A stretch of 64,000 nucleotides of DNA from NCBI GenBank assembly GCA_963580285.1, contig OY757010.1:208972138-209036137 (forward strand), written 5' to 3'. The notes below the pieces were generated by a model. That model was given only the letters and a program-made list of their open reading frames with translations, did not search any database and had not been told where the DNA came from. Positions 42,656-53,521 of this stretch are shown in pieces; within the stretch, counting starts at the first letter, position 1; every line of letters starts with the position of its first letter. Made by a program: the position numbers and the translations under genes. The DNA is from Lucinisca nassula. Lineage: Eukaryota; Mollusca; Bivalvia; Lucinida; Lucinidae.

Positions 42656-42896
42656 GGGGCCAGTTGTTCAAAGCATTGTTAGCTTATAACGAGCACGTTA
42701 GTAGCCATATTGTTAACCATTCTAGCAAGTACAATATCTAAAATTTGGCTATTTTTGCTGAAAAAAATGTGAGTAGCTTTGCAAAAGCTGCTCACAATTT
42801 TTTCTTCAAAAATATTAGCATATTTGCCAAATTAATCAATCATAGTTTTAACCATACATTAACTAACGATGTCGTTAGTTTTGAACAACTGGCCCC
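42656..42896 (+). mobile_element. Family I MITE, complete
   Basis: GGGGCCAGTTGTTCAAAG and TTTTGAACAACTGGCCCC ends, with a central hairpin 'gtgagtagctttgcaaaagc' / 'tgctcac' and a subterminal AACGATGTCGTTAG. Confidence 0.88.
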
Positions 42897-43074
42897 AGGA
42901 CATTAACTAATAGAGTAGGCCTAGATCAGAATGACAATGAAGATCCTATTCAGATGGCATCTTCAGAAGCCAGAAGCCATCTAAGCTGTATCTACACTAT
43001 TTGCAACTACCAATCTAAAACAAATGCCCACAGTCCAAAGGATGTTACAGCCATTGACATAAAGTACCATTAAG

Positions 43075-43290
43075 TTCCTTAGAATTGGGACAGATACACC
43101 TACCCAAATAGTGCAGACCCAGATCAGACTGCTCCTTTAGGAGCAGTCTGATCAGGGTCTTCACTGTTTGCCATTCCACTTATACCTGTTGGACTTCTTG
43201 CAGGATCGGGCAACAAATTTGTTACAATCTTAGGAAAATTAAAGCAAGTCCACAAGGAGTTCGAATTTTTTAGGATTTTTACAGTCCTAC
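43075..43290 (+). mobile_element. Family C hairpin MITE
   Basis: 'cagacccagatcagactgct' / CCTTTAGG / 'agcagtctgatcagggtctt', then 'tggacttcttgcaggatcgg', 'aacaaatttgttacaatctt' and 'gaattttttaggattttta'. Confidence 0.8.
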
Positions 43291-43840
43291 TGATCAGCGA
43301 CTTCAGTTTCAGTATCCTGTTAAAAAAAAGGAACCCTTCAATCATGGTAGACAATTCTTTAACTTTGTCTCATTTAGGGAGGGCAGGAACTCAATATCTG
43401 TGGGAGTACATGCCCTTTGTGGGTTACCAAACCTCCTCAAAACTGTTTTCTGATTTCACAAATCTGAAGCAACGGAAAACGGATAATGATCAAGACCACA
43501 GCCATGCCAATCTTTCTGCATTCTGATGATTAATTATGCCTGAAAACAATTACAGAGACGCTTGTTGTGTCACAGAATTACAAAGCCATGTAATCAAGTA
43601 AAGTGAAAACACCCGTTGCCCCAAGATAAAAGTCAAAATGGTAATGAATTAAACTCAAATATTTAAATCAATTATTCAACATTTCCTCAAGCTTCACGTT
43701 TATCTGTGCTTGTTTCAGGAAATTCAAACTTCATTTTTTTTTTTTGTGCTTTAAACCAAAAGCAGGAGAAAGCAGAAGGCATTTTGGAATGTTTTTTTTT
43801 TTCTTTCTTATTTATGGATGAAATGTTACAATTCCGTATG
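43291..43840. other. No recognised feature
   Basis: Unique sequence with two T-runs (43736-43746, 43793-43802). Confidence 0.4.
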
Positions 43841-43844
43841 AACA

Positions 43845-43972
43845 GACCTATTTATAGAGGAAACCCCAAAATAGGTCATTGGCAAAGATCATACGCCACA
43901 AACACGGCATCTGATCTGGGCCTTGCTGTTTGCAAAAATTGCAAACCATTCAGTACAAAATGGGTTAACCCT
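43845..43972 (-). mobile_element. Family D fragment
   Basis: 'gaggaaaccccaaaataggt', 'acggcatctgatctgggcct' and 'cagtacaaaatgggttaa'. Confidence 0.65.
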
Positions 43973-44093
43973 TAGAGCACCAAGCAAAACTGGGTCAAGC
44001 AAAATTATATCCCAGATGACATTATTTTTCTTATTTATCATATAAAAAGTTTGAAAATGGTAAAGGCAACAGCCCTCATCTGCAGTTTAAGTG

Positions 44094-44190
44094 TTAACCT
44101 TGGACCTGCTGAACTTGGATACATATCCTTTTCTGAAAACATTATAGATCCAGTTCAGCTGGCTTCTCGTTATCCATCCTGCTTTGAAAT
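44094..44190 (+). mobile_element. Family B left-end fragment
   Basis: 'gttaaccttggacctgctga', 'acttggatacatatccttt' and 'gatccagttcagctggcttc', then a break into the following array. Confidence 0.6.
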
Positions 44191-44199
44191 TCATGGTAA

Positions 44200-44940
44200 C
44201 ACGATTATGTCCCGGGGCCGAGGTCAATTTTTCCTCGATTTCCTCAATTAAAGTAGATCAAAGGAGAAGGTCAAGGTCACAGATCAATTTGTTTTTAAGT
44301 GGGAAGCCCTTGTCACAAGGAACCTAGATGCCAAATACGAATGCTCTATCTCAAACGGTAAAAACAAATATGATAAAATAAGTCACTGGTCAAGGTCACG
44401 GTTCAAACTTTTGTATGAGAGTGAAGAATCTACATGTCAAATATGAAGGCTCTATCTCAAACAGTTCAAAAGTTATGATAAAGTAGGTCAAGTTCAAGGT
44501 CACAGGTCAATTTTTTTTTACAAAGAACCTATATCCCAAATATGAAGACTCTACCTCAAACAGTTCAAAAGTTATGATAAAGTAGGTCACAGGTCAAAGT
44601 CAAGGTCACAGGTCAATTTTCTGCATGAGTGGGAACACATGTCGCAAGGAACCTACATGCCAAATATGAAGGCTCTATCTCAAATGGTTCAGAAGTTACA
44701 ACCAATGTTATATTTTTTTCTTTAAAGTAGTCACAGGCCAAGGTCAAGGTCAAAACTTTTTGTATCAGTCTGAAGCATTGTCAGAAGGAACCTGCATACC
44801 AAATATGATGGCTCTTCCTCAAAGGGTTCAAAAGTTATGACCAATGTCAAAGTTGTCCAACAAACCAAAGGACAGAGCAAAAACAATATGTCCCCACTAT
44901 CTCTACCAGGGATATAAAAATTAAAATCACTGAAAATTGG
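44200..44940 (+). repeat. ~120 bp 'ggtcaaggtcacaggtca' array
   Basis: Units share 'aaggtcacaggtcaattttt', 'cacaaggaacctacatgcca', 'aatatgaaggctctatctca' and 'aacagttcaaaagttatgat'. It is bounded by 'tatgtcccggggccgagg' and 'atatgtccccactatctcta'. Same family as 61005-61975. Confidence 0.85.
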
Positions 44941-44944
44941 AGAG

Positions 44945-45153
44945 GCATAATGAAATATTCAGCATGGGTAATTGGCAAACAGTGCAGGCCTAGATCAAAT
45001 GCCCTGGCATCTGACCAAGGACTACACTGTTTGTGAAAAGTAAAGTTATTTTCCAAATAAATTTTGAAGAAAACGCAACCTGACACCCATTATTTTGAAA
45101 TGGCTTCCTGGTATATATAAGGAGAAAGATTCTATTTGGTACAAAAAGGGTTC
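44945..45153 (-). mobile_element. Family D MITE, left end missing
   Basis: 'gcaaacagtgcaggcctaga', 'ggcatctgaccaaggactac', 'gaagaaaacgcaacctgaca' and 'tggtacaaaaagggttca'. Confidence 0.75.
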
Positions 45154-45610
45154 AGATAATGAAGGTCACAGTCAGTGGACAGCATGATGCTGACCGAAAC
45201 TTTGCACCAATACATATCATCTGGCCAGAAATAAATCTATTTCTCAGCATTTTGAAAAGCAAACGTCTGTGGCAGACAGCGGCTTTACCACATAAACAAT
45301 GGCTCAATCTCCCTGTACTTTTGCAGAGACCAGCTAAAAAGAATTCCTCTTAATCCATAAAAAAACAACTATTTCAAGTGAATCTACAGTCTTATAAAAC
45401 TTGTTATAGAAGCTTTCACAAAACCAATAATCTTACACGATTTTCAAATCCTCTTAGAGGCCGAGGACAGGATGTCAAAGGCAATGAGCTGGAACCACTA
45501 ATAGGTTTATACTTTTTTTCTCCCCAGACAATCATTCATAATACCACCATTTACAATCTCTTTGACAGTATTTTTTATCTTCGTGACTGCCAGTGTGGGG
45601 AATGGGATTA

Positions 45611-45766
45611 TCCATGGAACTGTATCAAAGCCAGGGAGCCATCCATGGAACTGTATCAAAGACAGGGAGCCATCCATGGAACTGTATCAAAGACAGGGAG
45701 CCATCCATGGAACTGTATCAAAGACAGGGAGCCATCCATGGAACTGTATCAAAGACAGGGAGCCAT
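45611..45766 (+). repeat. 31 bp minisatellite, 5 units
   Basis: Units TCCATGGAACTGTATCAAAG followed by ACAGGGAGCCA start at 45611, 45642, 45673, 45704 and 45735; only the first differs (CCAGGG). All three plus frames are open through the array, which creates overlapping repeat ORFs, the longest 185 codons (45378-45935). No start context or homology supports a gene. Confidence 0.95.
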
Positions 45767-45960
45767 ACTTATAGCCTTTCATTATGATAACACATGGGTG
45801 CAACATAGTACATTCTTTCCTATCCCTAAAATGGTTAATTTTCTGATGAAAATTTGTGATACCGCCATCTTTTTTTTTTTTTTTTTTTTTTTGCAAAACA
45901 TATACAATATATCAGTAATACAGACAATTTTTTAAATGAAAACGGAGTGATACCGCCATC

Positions 45961-46160
45961 TTAACCCTTATCTTGCTGTTCACAACAACCCCTATCTTTG
46001 GAAACAGTGTAGATCCAGATCAGAAGCCATCTGATCAGGATCTACACTGTTTGGCATTCAATTTATGAATTTGTAGCAATAAATTACATCAAGTAATTTG
46101 ATTGGTTAATAGACAGAAATGGGTGTGGCTTAAATGAATATTCAGCAAGGTAAGGGTTAA
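45961..46160 (+). mobile_element. Family A TTAA hairpin MITE with shortened hairpin
   Basis: TTAACCCTTATCTTGCTGTT and CAGCAAGGTAAGGGTTAA ends. About 13 bp of the palindrome's left arm and loop are missing ('gatcagaagccatctgatca'). Confidence 0.9.
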
Positions 46161-46184
46161 TTATATTCCAAACATAGGTGGTGG

Positions 46185-46290
46185 GGCAGAAATAAGAAAA
46201 ATAATGTATACCCCTGTAAACCCCAGTTTTCCCAATATAAACGTGGGGTTAAGGGGGGTGTTCATTACAGGGACTTGTTATAGTATAACC
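46185..46290 (+). repeat. Family J fragment
   Basis: 'cagaaataagaaaaataatg', 'tatacccctgtaaaccccag' and 'cgtggggttaaggggggtgt'. Confidence 0.65.
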
Positions 46291-46465
46291 CATTGTATGC
46301 TAGTAGACTCTTCCATTGCTTTATGTTGGACAAGTCCATTTGTCATATAAGGAGTGTCAGGCCTATTTTTTTGTTTTTATTCTATTTTTGATGGAAAATT
46401 CTGTTAGCAGGCCCTGATCAGACACCGCGTTCTGTGTGTAGATCCCCATCAGCAGGTTAACAAGT
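46286..46465 (+). mobile_element. Family D' fragment
   Basis: 'aacccattgtatgctagtag', 'ggacaagtccatttgtcata', 'ggagtgtcaggcc' and 'caggccctgatcagacaccg', then a break. Confidence 0.65.
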
Positions 46466-46640
46466 CTGTAAAATGAACAGCCTTCTAAACCCCACTTTAT
46501 ATAGAGAAAAGTGGGGTTAACAGGGGGTATACATTATTTGCCTTATTTTTGCTTAAAAACATGAGTGTGGGTACTCGTTAGAACCGTCTCAATCAGGAGG
46601 TTTATCCTAGCAGCCCCAATCTTTGTTTGGACCAAACATA
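46466..46640 (+). repeat. Family J fragment with half hairpin
   Basis: 'aaaccccactttatatagag', 'cagggggtatacattatttg' and 'gtgtgggtactcgttagaac'. Confidence 0.6.
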
Positions 46641-46724
46641 ATAAAAATATCAAACATTTTCATCTGGAAAATGCTAGTAGTTCTAGAGATATTAAAGACA
46701 CCATTTTAGCACACAGATTCAGAA

Positions 46725-46880
46725 GCCTCCATGGTGTACTGGTTATACTCTCGCCTTGTAAACCAGGGGTTGCAGGATCGATCCCGGGCTTCTCCCGACT
46801 TTCGGATGTGTCTTTAAAACCGAGGTCCCGTCTCCATATTACTTACTGTTGGTGAGACGTAAAACTCTAACACTCGGCAC
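46725..46880 (+). mobile_element. tRNA-Thr(TGT)-like SINE
   Basis: The head folds as a tRNA: acceptor arms GAAGCCT / GGGCTTC, anticodon loop CTTGTAA (anticodon TGT) and B box GGATCGATCCC. The body 'cgaggtcccgtctccatatt' ends GGTGAGACGTAAAACTC. The related worn copy at 27320 argues for a SINE over a tRNA gene. Confidence 0.75.
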
Positions 46881-46959
46881 ACAGATGTATTTTTGTAAGG
46901 TGAGATGGCTCAATGAAGTGTTTCTTCTTGGATCTACACTGTTTTCATATGTAGCTGTA

Positions 46960-47075
46960 AAAGTCCTTTTGGGATCACGTTTTGTCCGCCGTGCGTCGGT
47001 GCATCCATAAACTTTTTCTTCAAACGACACCCCAAAAGCTGACCTCGACACTACGTGACAGGTGAGCTAAAAATG
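46960..47075 (+). repeat. Right-end fragment of the pearl-like family of 37980-39485
   Basis: 'gtccgccgtgcgtcggtgca', 'ctttttcttcaaacgacacc' (inverted) and 'cactacgtgacaggtgagct' occur in both. Confidence 0.75.
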
Positions 47076-47265
47076 GCAGAAACATATGCCAGGTTTATCT
47101 ATTCCCCTTAAGGTGATATGAAATTAAAAAACTCACATATAAAACTTGTCTGGTATATTGCATAATCCTGATATTTTCTGTATGTTTTAATAACTTCAGT
47201 AAGTCAGCGTTTATTACTCAACAGTAGCCACGAAGATAATACAACTGATCTAATACTAATAATTC

Positions 47266-47493
47266 TTAACCCATTTAGTACCAGAAAACCCAAAGCGGGT
47301 ACCCTGGCAAACAGTGCAGGGCCAGATTAGACGCTGCAGAATGCGGCGTCCTATCAGCTCCTCCCCTGTTTGCTAAAAGTCACTCATTTTCCAAATAAGT
47401 TTTGATCAAAACACAACCTGACACCCCTAAATTTCGAAATGGACTCCTGCTATATATATGGAGGAAGATTCCATTTGGTACAAAAAGGGTTAA
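47266..47493 (-). mobile_element. Family D TTAA hairpin MITE, complete
   Basis: TTAACCCATTTAGTACCAGA and GGTACAAAAAGGGTTAA ends. Palindrome 'gtgcagggccagattagacg' / 'gcggcgtcctatcagctcct', then 'aacctgacacccctaaattt'. Confidence 0.92.
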
Positions 47494-47809
47494 AATTTTC
47501 AGATTTAATTTTTTCAGAAATTTCCAGTAATCTCATCTGAAAATTGATGAAAATCCACAGAGATCTATTTACCCATTACAAAAAGCAAAACTAACTTTTT
47601 TAATCACCATAAAAGTCATGATTTAGTGGCAATTAAAACCTGATATTAAACAGAACTTGAGAAGTCTTCCTCAAACATGAACAGTCATCAAATCGAAGAT
47701 TTGTTCAGGAAATTAAAGCTTATGTTTTCAGGGTGAAATTAAAGACTGCATCCAGATGGGTCCACAAATTGGACACGTCACATGATGGATTGATCTTAAC
47801 ATCACCAAA

Positions 47810-48080
47810 ACATGCCTATATAATTTTGACCCCCTTGAACCCCACTTTTATATAGTAAGACTGGGGTTTACAGGGGTAAACATTATTTCTGCAGTTCTAA
47901 CGAGTACCCATTATCTATATTTCGAGCAGAAATAAGAAAAATATCACAACTTTCATCTAAAATTTTCAGATTTTTGGCGGTAAACTTTACTATGTGTTTG
48001 TACAGGCATGTTTTTGTAATGATTGTATAAAATGAAATTGTGCAACACAAATATCCCTGGTAAATGAAAATAGGGGACGA
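47810..48080 (-). repeat. Family J repeat, extended copy
   Basis: 'ttgaaccccacttttatata', 'gtttacaggggtaaacatta', 'gttctaacgagtacccatta' and 'cgagcagaaataagaaaaat', then a T/A-rich stretch also seen at 6840 and 53060. Confidence 0.65.
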
Positions 48081-48309
48081 GTGTAGTATATTTAAAATAA
48101 TAAGCATGGTGAGGGCTTGGTAAGGCTATGCGGACCCTTTTTATCTGTCTCAAGGGAGATAACCTTGTTTGTTTTCCTATAATACATTGTGTATACTGAA
48201 CCCCTTCAAAAATAAAGGATTTACACTTATTTTCCCCCTGGCAAGGAGCAAATTTTTGCCTTTAAGAGTAGACCCCTATATTAGCTCCCCTGAAGATATA
48301 CCCTTCTCT

Positions 48310-48500
48310 TTAACCGGTGTCCTGCTGAACCTGGATATGTCTTATCTTTCAAACAATGTAGATCTTGATCAGGATTTTCATTGTTTGTCATTCAGTTTAT
48401 GAATTTATTGCAATAATTTGAATCAAGTAATCTGATTGGTTGATAATCAGTAGTGGGTGTGGCATATTTAAATATTCAGCAGGTCAAGGTCTCGGGTTAA
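48310..48500 (+). mobile_element. Family B TTAA hairpin MITE with collapsed hairpin
   Basis: TTAACCGGTGTCCTGCTGAA and 'cagcaggtcaaggtctcggg' then TTAA. The palindrome is reduced to 'gtagatcttgatcaggattt'. Confidence 0.82.
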
Positions 48501-49020
48501 ACTAAAAATATTGATTGTGTTGGGGTTTAACGACAAATCAACCACTGTGAGTCATTTTGTGTCATCTCCCAGAGAAAGGGGGAAAAGAGAAGAGACAGTA
48601 AAGGTGATGCAAGAGGGACTGGGGAAAAAGACGAAAATGAATAAAAGTGACAAAACTCAAGAAAAAACAAGAGCTATCACTATAGGCGACCAATGCACAC
48701 CGTGGGAGCCAATTTCTGAGTTTTTTTGCAAAATTTCAAGGGGAGATAATTCAGCCAAAAATAACAACAGAGTTATGGCCCTTGGTCAGAATGTAGCCCT
48801 TGTGATGGTGAATAAGTGTGTGAAGTTTCATGGGGCATAAAAACATTCACCCTCTACATGAATAGCAGGCCTTGCCCAATGGTAAGCCAGTATCAGTTGG
48901 ACATACCAGCGACCATAGGTACACAACACCTTCACCTCACCCCACCACCCCACCATTCTCCTGAAAACCCATGGATATGGGCAACAATATTTACTGTCAT
49001 TTGTCAGGGTGAATAGATGC
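48501..49020. other. Low-copy repeats, no gene recognised
   Basis: 48525-48600 resembles 21180-21300. 48670-48840 has the wording of pearl-like units ('ggggagataattcagccaaa', 'agagttatggcccttggtca'). Confidence 0.4.
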
Positions 49021-49025
49021 ACATT

Positions 49026-49241
49026 TTAACTCTTATCCTGCTGTTTGCGACAACCTCTATGTTTGGAAACAGTGTTTTGGAAACAGTGTAGATCCAGATC
49101 CAGAAGCCATCTGATCAGGATCTACACTGTTTGACATTCAGTTTATGGATTTGTAGGAATAAATTACATCAAAGTAATCTGATTGGTTTAAAGCCTGAAA
49201 TGGGTGTGGCTAATCTGAATATACAGCAGGATAAGGGTTAA
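49026..49241 (+). mobile_element. Family A TTAA hairpin MITE
   Basis: TTAACTCTTATCCTGCTGTT and CAGCAGGATAAGGGTTAA ends, with an internal 16 bp duplication 'ttttggaaacagtgt' and a shortened palindrome. It shares its right TTAA with the next element. Confidence 0.88.
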
Positions 49242-49466
49242 CCCATTTCAGACTGGAAACCCCTAAACGGGTACCGTGGCAAACAGTGCAGGCCCAGATC
49301 AGACGCCGCAGAACATGGCATCTGATCAGGGCCTCCACTGTTTGCTAAAAGTTCAGTCATTTTCAAAATAAATTTTGAAGAAAACACAACCTGACACCCC
49401 TAAATTTTGAAATGGACTCCTGCCATATATAAGGAGAAAGATTCCATTTGGTACAAAAAGTGTTAA
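49238..49466 (-). mobile_element. Family D TTAA hairpin MITE abutting family A
   Basis: TTAACCCATTTCAGACTGGA and GGTACAAAAAGTGTTAA ends. Palindrome 'gtgcaggcccagatcagacg' / 'catctgatcagggcctccac'. Confidence 0.9.
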
Positions 49467-49613
49467 TGTAGATTATTCTTACACAATTTTTCTGAAAATG
49501 AAGCCTACAGATGAAGATAGAACACAAACCTTTGCACTGGGGACACAATCTGTTGCCATGCATAAAGGGCCTTTCAAATTATAACAGCTGTTCATAAGGA
49601 AAATACATCTACA

Positions 49614-49943
49614 CAACATACAGTAATGATCCTAAGTAAAAGGACAGCTAGGCCAAAGCAAACAGTGACTCAAGATCCAGATTGAAATGAAAGGATTTGT
49701 TCCCTTAGGAAAAGCAAAAGGAAATCCAAACAGTAGTCTCCCTTATAAAAATCATGTGTACCACAAAAAACCTTAAATTCAGACGCCTTCTGGACTTGCT
49801 GTAATTCTCCTAGAATTTTAACACGTTTGTTTCACGAGCCAGTAAGGAGTCCAAAGGGTGCAGAGTGAACGACTTACAGTGTAGACCCTGATCAGACTGC
49901 TTCTTCAGGCCTATCTGTCCCAATACTTAGGATCATTACCGTA
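49614..49943. mobile_element. Two facing family C ends around a worn core
   Basis: ACAGTAATGATCCTAAGTA at 49620-49638 and TACTTAGGATCATTACCGTA at 49925-49944 face each other. The right half (49770-49943) holds 'cacgagccagtaaggagtcc' and half a palindrome ('gtgtagaccctgatcagact'). Confidence 0.65.
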
Positions 49944-49979
49944 TCCTTTTCCCTTTTCTTGATATGAAACCAGACATAA

Positions 49980-50462
49980 TGTCTATATAAAGGTAAAAAA
50001 AATGAAAGCAGTATCACTAAGCAATCGAAAGGTATGGCCAATGTTCAGGTCTTAAAAAAGTAGGTCAAGTCACAAGGTCAAAAATTACGGAATCATTGGA
50101 AAGGTCTTGTGATACAGAATGCACATATGAAATATGAAAGCCCAATCACTTACCAATCAAGAGTTATGGGCAATGTTAAAGTTTTTGAAAAGTAGGTCAA
50201 ACGTCAAGGTCAGAAGGTAAAAAATTATGGTATGGTTGGAAAGGTCTTGTGACATAGAATGCACATGTAAAATATGAAAGCACTATCACTTACCAATCGA
50301 AAGTTATGGCTAATGCTAAAGTTTTTAAAAAGTATACACATGTGAAATATGAAAACCCTATCAGTTACCATTCAAAAGTTATGCCCAATGTTAAGGTTTT
50401 TCTAGACAGACAAACAGACCAAAACTATATGCCCCCTAATCTCTTAGATTCCGGGGGCATAA
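49980..50462 (+). repeat. ~123 bp tandem array, 3-4 units
   Basis: 'ggaaaggtcttgtgatacag', 'aatgcacatgtgaaatatga' and 'cacttaccaatcaaaagtta' recur. It closes with 'ctatatgccccctaatctct' and 'ccgggggcata', which face each other. Confidence 0.8.
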
Positions 50463-50757
50463 AAAGATAATAGTATTAATAGATAAACAGAACATCCCTT
50501 CCTTATTTGGGTTCTATGGTCCTTTCAAGGCTATTTTACTTATATTGTGCCAACTGTTAATCAACTGTGCCAACTGTTAAAGCCACTGCCCCCGGGAGAT
50601 TCAATTGCAAAACCCCAATTTCTAAAAGGGAAGCTTAATGTGTTTCCTAGTTACATATCAAATGAACTAAACCAGTTCTGTTCTATTACTAGAAGGATTT
50701 TCACTGCCATAATCATCATCCATGTCAACTAGAGTTTGTTTTCCTACAAAAACACAG

Positions 50758-52426
50758 ATGTCTCCCCCTTTTTTGACTCTTAAGTATATGACCTTGACAT
50801 TAGAGGTACTGACCTGGGTCTTGTGTGTGACACATCATCTAATGAAGGTGAACATTTCTGCAAAGTAACTTTAAAAAGTCCATCCAGAAATAAGAAAGTT
50901 ATTGACAGGAAAATGAAAAAAAGACCTTTTTTTTACCTTTGAACTCTAAGTATGACCTTGACCTTGGAGGTACCGACCTGTATCTTGCACACGACACATC
51001 ATATCATAATGGTTAACATTTCTGAATTTCAAAAACCATCAAGGAATAAGAAAGTTACTGATTCAGAAGGGACACGAAAAAAGACCTTTTTTTTCACATT
51101 TGACCTTGACCTTTAAGGTACCGACTTGGATCTTGGGCGTGACACATCGTCTCATGATTGTTAACATTTCTGCCATGAAATTTCAAAATCAAAGAATAAG
51201 AAAGTTATTGACCTACACAAAACAAAGGCACCTTTGATGACCTATGACCTCTGAGTATGACCTTGACATTGGAGGTACAGACGTTGGTCTTGCGCACGAT
51301 ACATCGACTGATGAAGGTGAACATTTCTGCAAGGTTACTTTAAAAAGTCCATCATGAAATAAAAAAGTTATTGACCTGACAGGAAAAAAAGACCCTTTTT
51401 TGACCTTTGACCTCTAAGTATGACCTTGCCCTTGATGGTACCAACCCGAGTCTTGCGTGCAATACATTGTCTCATGATGGTTAACATTTCTGCCATGTAA
51501 TTTCAAAATTCGTCCAGCAATAAGAAAGTTATTGACCAAACACGTAAAAAATACCCTATTTTTGACATTTGACCTTTAAGTATGACCTTGACCTTCAAGG
51601 AACCGACCTGAGTCTTGCACACAACACATTGTCTCATGATGATTAACATTTCTGCCAAGTAATTTCAAAATCCATCCAAGAGTAAGAAATTTATTGACGG
51701 AAGAAGAAAAAAACATCCTTTTTTTTACCTTTGACTGCTAAGTATGACCTTGACCTTTGAGGTACCGACCTGGGTTAGATGCGTGACACATAGTCTCATG
51801 GTTTTGTTTGTTTGATTTGAGGTTTAACGTCCCCGTCAACACTGTAAAGGTCATTTTGGTGACGTTGCTTCCAATTTTGTGGGACTTTTACCCGACATTG
51901 AGATGAAATGACATCTCAAGCTCTGCCACCCAATGAAACCAATAGGGTTTATAAGCATGGAAGGTGCACCTCGCACCGTGGTTCCTGGACAGGCTTAGAT
52001 CCTCTAAGCGGTTTACCAGTTCTAGTGTGCTGGCCGGATTCAGCTCTGCGTGGAAGCATCATGCAGCCCATATATTTCTTCAAGTCCCTATGGGCGGGGG
52101 CCATAGTCTCATGGTGGTAATTTCTGCCAAGTAATTTCAAAATCCATCTAAAAATAAGAGTTATTGACCGGACACAATTTGCCCATACATACACGAATCT
52201 GTGACCGACAAACTTCCATGGAAAATAACTCAAAATGTATAAAAGCAAGAGTTATAGTTCTTATGCCCTGCACGTTGTCTAATGTTGACTAATTTTTATA
52301 TGAAGATTCGTGAAGATAGCTTGAATGGTTTTCAAGTTATAGAGTGGACATGATTTTGTGACAGACGGACAGACAGATGCCCAGGGGAAAAACTATATGT
52401 CTCCCCGAAAAGGGGGGAGACATAAT
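50758..52426 (+). mobile_element. Element with ATGTCTCCCCC termini and ~165 bp array, 8 units
   Basis: ATGTCTCCCCCTTTTTTG (50758-50775) is inverted as AAAAGGGGGGAGACAT at the right end (about 52411-52426). Units share 'gacctttgacctctaagtat', 'gaccttggaggtaccgacct', 'catcgtctcatgatggttaa' and 'aaagttattgacc'. 'gacagacggacagacagatg' sits near the right end. A SINE-like element lies inside at 51803-52101. Confidence 0.85.
51803..52101 (-). mobile_element. CAAA-tailed SINE-like element, reference copy with 14 bp duplication
   Basis: Exact 14 bp target duplication CATAGTCTCATGGT at 51789-51802 and 52102-52115, which fixes the family at ~299 bp. Sense 5' end GCCCCCGCCCATAGGGACTT; 3' end CCTCAAATCAAACAAACAAA. 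The sense order of blocks is 'gcatgatgcttccacgcaga', 'gataagcctg'-like centre, 'cttgagatgtcatttcatct', 'ccaaaatgacct' and GACGGGGACGTTAAACC. No tRNA, 7SL or 5S head could be recognised. Confidence 0.93.
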
Positions 52427-52429
52427 AAC

Positions 52430-52860
52430 ACTTCTGCGCATATAAATAGCATCATTGCAATTTTTTATAAATAAAAACTAAGGGGTTGCCCCTATGTGCT
52501 TCTAGCGCCCGGTTACCTTACAAACGATGTCATTCATAAAAACCAAAGCTTATAACTGAGAAAAAAAATCTCACAAATAATGGCTAGATGATTTTCAAGC
52601 ATCTTTGTTTTATTCTTTTTTTTTTGTTGTTGTTTCTTTAGAAAAAAAAAACATGCAGAAATTTTCAGGTATATAGAAAGTCCTAAAGTCAAGCCCAATT
52701 TTCGCTGAAAAGGAGCCATTTTTCAAGCTCTGACAATATATGTCATGTATATCATACAAGTCTGACTTTCTATGTCTTCTATGAGATGTTGCTTGGTGCT
52801 ATCAAGACTAAATAATTCTAAGCCAACAGATCATTATGAAAAGCCTATTCAAAATATATG
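52430..52860. other. No recognised feature
   Basis: AT-rich. A small acceptor/donor pair (52510-52560, minus) frames only stop-containing sequence. Confidence 0.4.
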
Positions 52861-53110
52861 GTAAATTGTACAGCAGAAAAATTTTCAAATGAAAAATGAT
52901 GATACTTTTTTTATTTCTGTTCAAAATATAGATGGTGGTTACACGTTAGAACCACATTGATATCTATTTACAAGAACCCACAATCTATATTTTAGAAATA
53001 ACGTTTATCCCTGTAAACCACTTTTTTCCTATATAAAAGTGGGGTTCAAGGGGTCAGAATTATATAGGTATTTTTTTGTGATGATTTTATCCAAAACTGT
53101 TAGTTGTAAT
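52861..53110 (-). repeat. Family J repeat
   Basis: 'cagcagaaaaattttcaaat', 'ggtggttacacgttagaacc', 'aagtggggttcaaggggtca' and 'tgtgatgattttatcc'. Confidence 0.6.
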
Positions 53111-53192
53111 AGGTATTTGTGTGTACATACGTCCAGGCATGTAAAGGCGCAAGATGTCATTCATCAAATTGTCATGTAAAAAAATTTCTTAC

Positions 53193-53438
53193 CACTGGTG
53201 GAGTCTGAGTGGCGGTCTCCATGAACATGGGTGTAAAATTTCCTGCCACAGCAGAATTCTGTACCAGTCTGTTGAATAGTGGCACTAGGCAAACGTAGTT
53301 GCTGCCGTTGGATACTGTTTCTGTGCCAACACCGTTGACAAATCCTGTAGAATATCTATCCACAGGATACACTGTCCCACTTGTTGTCATGGATAAGTTT
53401 AAGTATGGATTCCACGGCGGAATAAATGTTTCCAACAT
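53193..53438 (-). CDS. Candidate first coding exon, 82 codons, possible alternative start of the TIA1-like gene
   Basis: The minus-strand open frame starts at ATG 53438 and ends at 53193, directly before the donor GTAAGA. It begins MLETFIPPWNPYLNLSMTTS, continues with GTVYPVDRYSTGFVNGVGTE and ends ETATQTPPV; it is rich in Thr, Asn, Pro and Val with few charges and no domain I recognise. An in-frame TAA 15 nt upstream fixes the ATG. A TATA box (53522-53531) lies 84 bp upstream. The exon ends in phase 0, as needed to join the exon at 34111-34168. It could equally start an unrelated gene nested in or overlapping the locus. Codon use and the lack of repeats argue against a chance frame, but no homology is claimed. 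Confidence 0.6.
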
Positions 53439-53521
53439 GTACACTGCTTGTTATTATAAATATTGCAACAAGAATTATTTTTCTCTAGAGGGAGATAGAT
53501 GTAACCTCTACCTCTCTCTCT

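Noticed and set aside
45378..45935. 185-codon plus-strand frame
   Set aside because: Its middle is the 31 bp minisatellite and its end a T22 run; no homology or gene signals.
46725..46797. tRNA-Thr gene
   Set aside because: The cloverleaf nearly closes, but a SINE body follows and a related worn copy exists at 27320.
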